Position numbers and translations under genes: made by a program. The notes beneath the pieces are model-generated. The model was not told the origin of the DNA, searched no databases, and saw only the letters and a list, made by a program, of their open reading frames with translations. From Aliihoeflea sp. 2WW (GTDB lineage: Bacteria; Pseudomonadota; Alphaproteobacteria; Rhizobiales; Rhizobiaceae), in contig NZ_AYOD01000060.1 of NCBI RefSeq assembly GCF_000497755.1, positions 1-43,937 of the forward strand: a stretch of DNA of 43,937 bases, written 5' to 3'. Positions 42,094 through 43,937 of the stretch are shown in pieces; position 1 is the first letter of the stretch, and every line of letters starts with the position of its first letter.

Positions 42094-42990
42094 ATGACAG
42101 AACTGAACCGCGTCCATATGAACGGGCTGCGCGCGACGGAAGCCGTCGGTCGGCTCAGTGGGCTACAGGCGGCTGCCGATGAACTGGGCGTCACCGTCGG
42201 CGCGGTCAGCCAGCATGTCGCTCGTCTTGAAGCCGCGCTTGCTCGGCCCGTTTTCGTCCGAACGTCGCGCGGGCTCGTCGCGACGGAGTTCGGCCGCACC
42301 TTCCTCGCACGTCTGACGTCCGGCTTTGCCGAACTCGAAGGCGCACTGAAAAGCGCGCGTTACGACCGGGCGAACATCCTCACCGTGTCGGTTGCCCCTG
42401 TTCTCGCCTCGAAATGGCTCGTGCCGCGCCTTGCCCGGTTTTCCGCGCTTCATCCGGACATCACCTTGCGCCTCGACGCCTCAGTCACGCTCGTCGATCC
42501 CGATGCCAGCGACGTCGACGCCGCCATCCGCGTCGGCGACGGAAACTGGCCGGGCGTGACGAAGACGTTTCTGCTGCCGCAGGATATCTTTCCGGTTTGC
42601 GCACCGGCGCTCGCGAATCGCCTGCGCGTGCCGCTAGATCTGACGAATGCGCCGATCATTCGCGATGCGAACTCGACACTGAAATGGTCGACCTGGCTCG
42701 CCCCGTTCGGCATCAATGAAGACCAGCTTGCCGATGGCCACAGCTTCACCGATGCCGCCCTATGCCTCGACGCGGCGATCGCCGGCCAGGGCGTCATGCT
42801 CGCCTGGCAGACGCTTGCGCAATATGCGATCGGCGCAGGACAGCTCGTGGCTCCCTTTCCGCAACGCGCCGCAACCGGCCTCGGCTACTGGGCGGTCACC
42901 TCGTCGTCCCAGTCACTTGCGCGGAAGACACGCGCTTTCATCACGTGGCTCAAGGCGGAACTCGACGAAACCCGCCTGGCCTTTCCTTAG
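42094..42990 (+). CDS. LysR-family transcriptional regulator (GcvA-like)
   Basis: The 298-residue product has an N-terminal winged HTH: MNGLRATEAVGRLSGLQAAA, DELGVTVGAVSQHVARLEAA, followed by FVRTSRGLVATEFG. The C-terminal effector domain (about 90-298) has the typical VSVAPVLASKWLVPRLARF and 'DVDAAIRVGDGNWPGV'. The pattern is that of GcvA-like regulators. The inducer is unknown. The divergent small gene across 92 AT-richer bases is the obvious candidate target. An in-frame ATG at 42118 is an alternative start. Confidence 0.92.
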   Translation: MTELNRVHMNGLRATEAVGRLSGLQAAADELGVTVGAVSQHVARLEAALARPVFVRTSRGLVATEFGRTFLARLTSGFAELEGALKSARYDRANILTVSVAPVLASKWLVPRLARFSALHPDITLRLDASVTLVDPDASDVDAAIRVGDGNWPGVTKTFLLPQDIFPVCAPALANRLRVPLDLTNAPIIRDANSTLKWSTWLAPFGINEDQLADGHSFTDAALCLDAAIAGQGVMLAWQTLAQYAIGAGQLVAPFPQRAATGLGYWAVTSSSQSLARKTRAFITWLKAELDETRLAFP

Positions 42991-43065
42991 ACCTCGAACG
43001 ACAAGTTGCGCCCAAGCAACAGCAGCCATTCACGAAATTGCGAGCGCATTTTCCTTAAATCACGC

Positions 43066-43084
43066 ATTAACCTTCTGCGTTAAT
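43066..43084. promoter_or_regulatory. Short inverted repeat before the secreted hydrolase
   Basis: ATTAAC (43066-43071) and GTTAAT (43079-43084) are a perfect inverted pair spaced by seven bases, ten bases before the ATG of the esterase-like gene, in an AT-rich patch (43051-43086). It could be an operator or part of the promoter. Evidence is only the symmetry. Confidence 0.35.
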
Positions 43085-43093
43085 CTCGCGTGC

Positions 43094-43852
43094 ATGAAGA
43101 CAGCGCGCATCATTACATTAGCCTTGACTGTTGCAACCGCCTGGCCCGCCATGGCCAGCGAGGTCGTGCCGTTCCCTGCCCTGCCTGCGCCGCAAATTCC
43201 GGCGACCGTGGAGAGCGTGACGCGCGAGACCAACTTCACGCACCGCATCCATAAGCCGGCGCAGGCGAATGGGCGGACGATCATCCTGATGCACGGCTCG
43301 GGCGGCGACGAGACGACCTTGCTGCCGCTGGCGACCAAGATCGACCCGAACGCGACGCTGATCGGCATTCGCGGACGAGTCGTGCAGGAGGGTGTGAAGC
43401 GCTGGTACAAGCGCATCACCCCGACGAGCTTCGACCAGACCGACATTCGCGGCGAAGCGGCGGCGTTTGCCGAGTTTTTCGGCCGGCTGGTCAGGAGCGA
43501 GGGCATCGACCTCGAGCGCACGACCTTCCTCGGCTATTCCAACGGCGCGAATCTGATCGCGGCGCTGTCCGTGCTGCACCCGGACGTGGTGAAGACCGCC
43601 GTCCTGCTGCGCCCCATGCCGGTTCTCGAAACCGCGCCCCATGCCGACCTCGCCAAGGCGAAGTTCCTGACGATATCGGGCCGCGACGACACGCTCTACG
43701 CGCCGTACGCCCCGAAGCTGGAGGCGATGTTCAAGTCGTGCGGCGCCGACGTGGTGGCCAAGACCATCATCGCCGGCCACGACATCGGCGACGAGGACGC
43801 GAAGATCGCGTCGGAGTGGCTGGCCGGGTTGCAGATGGCTTCGATGGAGTAG
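43094..43852 (+). CDS. Secreted alpha/beta hydrolase (phospholipase/carboxylesterase-like)
   Basis: The 252-residue precursor begins with a signal peptide (MKTARIITLALTVATAWPAM, cleavage near ASE at 22). The hydrolase domain shows TIILMHGSGGDETTL (about 62-76), the nucleophile motif FLGYSNGANL (about 149-158), the acid in ISGRDDTLYAPY and the His in IIAGHDIGDED. The layout is of the predicted esterase YpfH / phospholipase type. It is probably periplasmic. The frame is open upstream through the LysR gene, but that is another gene's antisense frame. Confidence 0.88.
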   Translation: MKTARIITLALTVATAWPAMASEVVPFPALPAPQIPATVESVTRETNFTHRIHKPAQANGRTIILMHGSGGDETTLLPLATKIDPNATLIGIRGRVVQEGVKRWYKRITPTSFDQTDIRGEAAAFAEFFGRLVRSEGIDLERTTFLGYSNGANLIAALSVLHPDVVKTAVLLRPMPVLETAPHADLAKAKFLTISGRDDTLYAPYAPKLEAMFKSCGADVVAKTIIAGHDIGDEDAKIASEWLAGLQMASME

Positions 43853-43880
43853 TGCGGCGACTGACACGGTAGCGCTGAGC

Positions 43881-43937
43881 ACCCCCACTCCGTCGCGCTT
43901 CGCGCGCCACCTCTCCCCCTGCCCGGGGGAGAGGAAA
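43881..43937. repeat. Partial G/C-rich repeat at window end (family B-like)
   Basis: CCCCCACTCCGTCGCGCTTC, then GCGCGCCACCTCTCCCCCTG and GGGGGAGAGG, resembles the left arm at 3220-3274 (CTCCGCCTCGCTTCGCGAGGCACCTCTCCCCC) with several differences. The window ends inside it, so the other arm is not seen. Confidence 0.6.

Overview
The window is GC-rich, densely coded chromosomal DNA from an alphaproteobacterium. It is most likely a member of the Hyphomicrobiales (Rhizobiales) outside the Bradyrhizobium type, because cytochrome b and c1 are separate genes. Other pointers are the ubiK / lgt / midA / pgeF / prs / rplY / pth / ychF gene string, the long L25/CTC ribosomal protein, the ExoD-family protein, the long-form LeuA, and the palindromic G-rich intergenic repeats. 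No species can be named from the sequence alone. No rRNA, tRNA, CRISPR array, prophage or replication origin was seen.

Layout. 1-5.4 kb: YbjN-family and UbiK-like genes on the minus strand, then a plus-strand run of lgt, midA-like methyltransferase, pgeF and an M24-fold protein that seems to have lost its metal ligands. 5.4-8.4 kb: a lipoprotein and prs, then a VapBC toxin-antitoxin pair followed by a zeta-toxin-like kinase. 8.4-14.3 kb: chrA, an ABC-F ATPase with a candidate leader peptide, a secreted alpha/beta hydrolase and a LuxR-type regulator. 14.3-21.3 kb: an Fsr-like exporter, then rplY, pth, exoD-like, ychF, corA and two coupled MaoC-like hydratases. 21.3-24 kb (minus strand): a RelBE-type module, a methyltransferase, a PaiB-like flavoprotein and apt. 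24-27 kb (minus strand): the bc1 operon petABC with a clear terminator. 27-28 kb: a Phd-VapC module. 28-32.5 kb (minus strand): two paralogous ABC exporters plus small proteins. 32.5-35.2 kb: trmL, a DUF559 nuclease gene between two inverted copies of a palindromic repeat, and a BNR-repeat protein coupled to a MoaD/ThiS-like protein. 35.2-41.6 kb: a Leu-rich leader peptide and leuA, an alpha/beta hydrolase, an unknown membrane-anchored protein, a metallophosphoesterase, a Nudix hydrolase and hemF. 41.6-43.9 kb: a small protein divergent from a LysR regulator, and a secreted esterase-like protein.

Most of the window is housekeeping: PRPP and adenine salvage (prs, apt), translation (rplY, pth, ychF, trmL), respiration and heme (petABC, hemF, ubiK, midA), leucine synthesis and lipoprotein maturation. 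Three toxin-antitoxin modules and several repeat elements sit in the gaps between these conserved genes.

The most interesting candidates are four. (1) A 752-bp unit at 33046-33797 in which a DUF559 nuclease gene is bracketed by inverted copies of a roughly 142-bp palindromic repeat that also occurs elsewhere in the window; this resembles a REP element with its own nuclease. (2) A strong-SD upstream ORF overlapping the ABC-F start. (3) A leader peptide with five consecutive Leu codons before leuA. (4) A VapBC pair next to a zeta-like kinase.
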